Shown here: one piece after another, positions 22,096-23,660 of the stretch
Layout of the letters: each line of letters opens with the position of its first letter
How positions within the stretch are numbered: position 1 is the first letter of the stretch
NCBI GenBank assembly: GCA_964636895.1
Contig: CAZWUW010000045.1
Location: 1-23,660 of the forward strand
Source: CAZWUW01 sp964636895
GTDB lineage: Bacteria; Bacillota; Thermincolia; Thermincolales; CAZWUW01
DNA: 23,660 bases
Direction: 5' to 3'
Program-made: the position numbers and the translations under genes
Notes under the pieces: model-generated
The model's database searches: none
What the model saw: only the letters and a program-made list of their open reading frames with translations
What the model was told of the DNA's origin: nothing

Positions 22096-22353
22096 TTACT
22101 TCCCCAGAATTGTCTTTAGCCACTCATTCCCAGCATCAAAAGTTTTTCTTGCCAGATAAGAGCTTTTCACGCTTCTCCGGCAATACGGGCAGAACTCCCA
22201 TTGCGCTTTTATCTCCTTATTACAAAAAGGGCAGTTATAAGTATTCACCTTAGCTTTGCAGCAGGGACAAAACTTCCATTCCTCTTTGAGCACCCGCCCG
22301 CAGTTATTACACGCTTCTGTTAAAACAACCCGGTTATGCCTGTAATCTTCCAA
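22096..22353 (-). CDS. double zinc-ribbon protein
   Basis: 85 residues from TTG 22353. Four CxxC knuckles form two ribbons: CNNC with CPCC (ACNNCGRVLKEEWKFCPCC), then CPFC with CPYC (NCPFCNKEIKAQWEFCPYC). Double zinc ribbons of this type act as protein- or nucleic-acid-binding modules; no specific role can be read. An open frame extends to a TTG at 22413, but that TTG is part of a strong -35 (TTGACA), so translation must start inside the transcript. TTG 22353 has GAGGTGAGG just upstream. A C-terminal basic, helical tail (SSYLARKTFDAGNEWLKTILGK) follows the ribbons. Monocistronic, between its promoter and terminator. Confidence 0.8.
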   Translation of the reverse strand: MEDYRHNRVVLTEACNNCGRVLKEEWKFCPCCKAKVNTYNCPFCNKEIKAQWEFCPYCRRSVKSSYLARKTFDAGNEWLKTILGK

Positions 22354-22383
22354 AGACCTCACCTCAAATTCCGCTATATAATT

Positions 22384-22413
22384 ATGATACTTCACGGAAA
22401 AACAGGCTGTCAA
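22384..22413 (-). promoter_or_regulatory. sigma-A promoter of the zinc-ribbon gene
   Basis: On the minus strand TTGACA (22408-22413), an 18-base spacer and TATCAT (22384-22389). This decides the start of the gene, since the longer ORF would begin inside the -35. Confidence 0.75.
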
Positions 22414-22474
22414 AAGCGATGAAAGTCATAATCTGAAAGCCTCTGTAATATAATGTCGTATTTTACCATTTATA

Positions 22475-22503
22475 TTGATTCCTGGAAATCGAGGTTATAT
22501 AAT
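22475..22503 (+). promoter_or_regulatory. sigma-A promoter of the actin-like ATPase gene
   Basis: TTGATT (22475-22480), a 17-base spacer and TATAAT (22498-22503). The leader is about 35 bases. Confidence 0.78.
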
Positions 22504-22544
22504 TAAATTTGTGGATAAGACTAATATATTGCGGGGTGGACTAA

Positions 22545-23660
22545 ATGAACAATGTTTCCGTGATTGGCGCAGACCTTGGCAATGATGCCTTTAAAATCGT
22601 CGGCCCTACCAAGAGAGAGCTGTATATCATGAATATTCTCGCGCCATGGCATGAAAGGAGAGTCGTCCGGGACGATACCAGATATCCTCTCAATTTGTTG
22701 GAAGTTGAAGTGAAAAGTAATAAACAAAACCTGGGCAAGTATTTTGTCGGCGGCATGGCTTACAATTTCAACCGGGGCATCCTCAAGGAAAGAACGGTGG
22801 CTGACAGACATAACGGCAAGACCGATGACATCCAGACACTGATTATCCTGCTTACTTCAGCAGCCCTTGCCCTGTTAAAACCCAATTCCAGGGTCATTAA
22901 AGAAAAGGTTATCCTCGGCACTATGCTGCCTACCGAAGAATACTTCAAAAACCAGAAAGAAAATATCGCCATTCTGGAGCAAAAACTACTCGGTACCCAT
23001 CGCGTCAAGTTTCTCAATCCTGTTTTTAACGGCGTCGAGGTTGAGTTTGAAATCCTGGCGGTCAATATCCGGCCGGAAGGCGTCTGCGCCATGAATGCCA
23101 TTATGTACGATGATGAGGGGAATCTGCTGGACCGGTATGAAAATGAATTCGCCGACCGTACCATTCTCGGCTTTGATATCGGAGCTTTAACGTCTGATGT
23201 AACGGTAGTGAATAACTTTGAATTGAGGACCTTTTTTGGCATCGATAAGGGCACAATCGACCCTTTAAACCGGATTATTGACTACCTCAAGACAGAACAC
23301 AAAGTCACTGTTCCCAGGCACAAGGTGGATAACGCCATCATCCGCAATGAAAAACTGCTGATTTACGGTGAAGAAATCCCGAACTTCAAAGATATTTGCG
23401 AAGAATTCATTGTTTACGAAGCGCGGCAGCTCGTGGACGATTTTTCTTCCAAAGCTGCCGCCGCCGGTATTCAACTGCCTGATATCGGCCTGCTAATTCT
23501 TTGCGGCGGGGGTTCGCTGCTGTTCAAAGAAGTTGTTAAACAAAGCCTTGCCCGGATACCGATGATTTTTAACGATAATGCCATCATGCTAAACGCCATC
23601 GGTGCCTGGAAAAACGCCAACACCATGAAAAATGAAGTTAACCGGGATGCATCCCTGGAA
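22545..23660 (+). CDS. ParM/Alp-type actin-like ATPase (3' truncated by window)
   Basis: 372 residues are visible without a stop. Actin-fold motifs: phosphate-1 loop GADLGNDAFKIV (8-19, Asp10-x-Gly12 with Lys17), phosphate-2 loop GFDIGALTSDVTVV (209-222, Asp211, Gly213, Thr216, Asp218), and an adenosine motif LILCGGGSLLFKE (317-329). The N-terminal half matches the actin-like ALP_N/StbA layout (GKYFVGGMAYNF at about 64-75). Such proteins form ATP-driven filaments that move plasmid or chromosome loci in rod-shaped bacteria. The ATG follows GGGGTGG by 5 bases and a good sigma-A promoter. No partner DNA-binding protein (ParR-like) is visible before the window end; a small adaptor gene may follow. 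Nothing nearby marks this as plasmid. Confidence 0.92.
   Translation, partial: MNNVSVIGADLGNDAFKIVGPTKRELYIMNILAPWHERRVVRDDTRYPLNLLEVEVKSNKQNLGKYFVGGMAYNFNRGILKERTVADRHNGKTDDIQTLIILLTSAALALLKPNSRVIKEKVILGTMLPTEEYFKNQKENIAILEQKLLGTHRVKFLNPVFNGVEVEFEILAVNIRPEGVCAMNAIMYDDEGNLLDRYENEFADRTILGFDIGALTSDVTVVNNFELRTFFGIDKGTIDPLNRIIDYLKTEHKVTVPRHKVDNAIIRNEKLLIYGEEIPNFKDICEEFIVYEARQLVDDFSSKAAAAGIQLPDIGLLILCGGGSLLFKEVVKQSLARIPMIFNDNAIMLNAIGAWKNANTMKNEVNRDASLE

Overview
The window looks like chromosome from a low-to-moderate GC, endospore-forming Firmicute of the Clostridia, probably a Peptococcaceae or Desulfotomaculum-like anaerobe. The clues are a SpoVT/AbrB-type sporulation regulator, a sigma-H-like factor behind a sigma-H-type promoter, a giant S-layer-homology (SLH) exoprotease, an FmdE-family protein, a small iron-sulfur ferredoxin, strong purine-rich ribosome binding sites with many TTG/GTG starts, and a chromosomal actin-like ATPase. 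The placement is inferred from gene content; no rRNA, tRNA, IS element, integrase or CRISPR array was seen.

Layout. 1-1914: the end of a nitrate/sulfonate/taurine-type ABC importer operon (binding protein, ATPase, permease) closed by a terminator. 2043-2552: a SpoVT-like regulator. 2604-8204 (minus): a 1866-residue secreted subtilisin-family protease with Ig-like repeats and three SLH motifs, sharing a bidirectional terminator with the regulator. 8482-9366 (minus): an FmdE-family protein and a small basic protein. 9557-10288: a putative metal-binding helical protein. 10431-11102 (minus): the sigma-H-like factor with an unusual leader. 11319-11710 (minus): a DUF4177-like protein whose 3' region is rich in hairpins. 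11896-12969 (minus): branched-chain aminotransferase IlvE. 13202-13867: a membrane-anchored protein of unknown function. 13873-14064 (minus): a ferredoxin. 14234-17012: a bacitracin-type ABC exporter with a membrane-anchored SGNH hydrolase. 17070-21937 (minus): a long operon headed by decayed natA and natB remnants, then a Yip1-family protein, a HlyD-type adaptor, a MacB-type ATPase and permease, and a DUF2164 protein. 22096-22353 (minus): a double zinc-ribbon protein. 22545 to the window end: a ParM-like actin ATPase, cut by the window edge.

The most notable signals lie between genes. The FmdE-family gene and the ferredoxin gene are about 5 kb apart, yet each carries the same GC-tract palindrome (ATACCCCC-NN-GGGGTA) just downstream of its -10 region. 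This suggests one repressor, possibly of the CsoR/CstR family, controls both. The sigma-H-like gene has a consensus-quality sigma-H promoter and a leader containing three copies of a 6-7 base complementary element that could form two mutually exclusive hairpins, one of them next to the ribosome binding site. The natAB remnants show how an ABC-2 exporter was lost from the front of a still intact MacAB-like operon.
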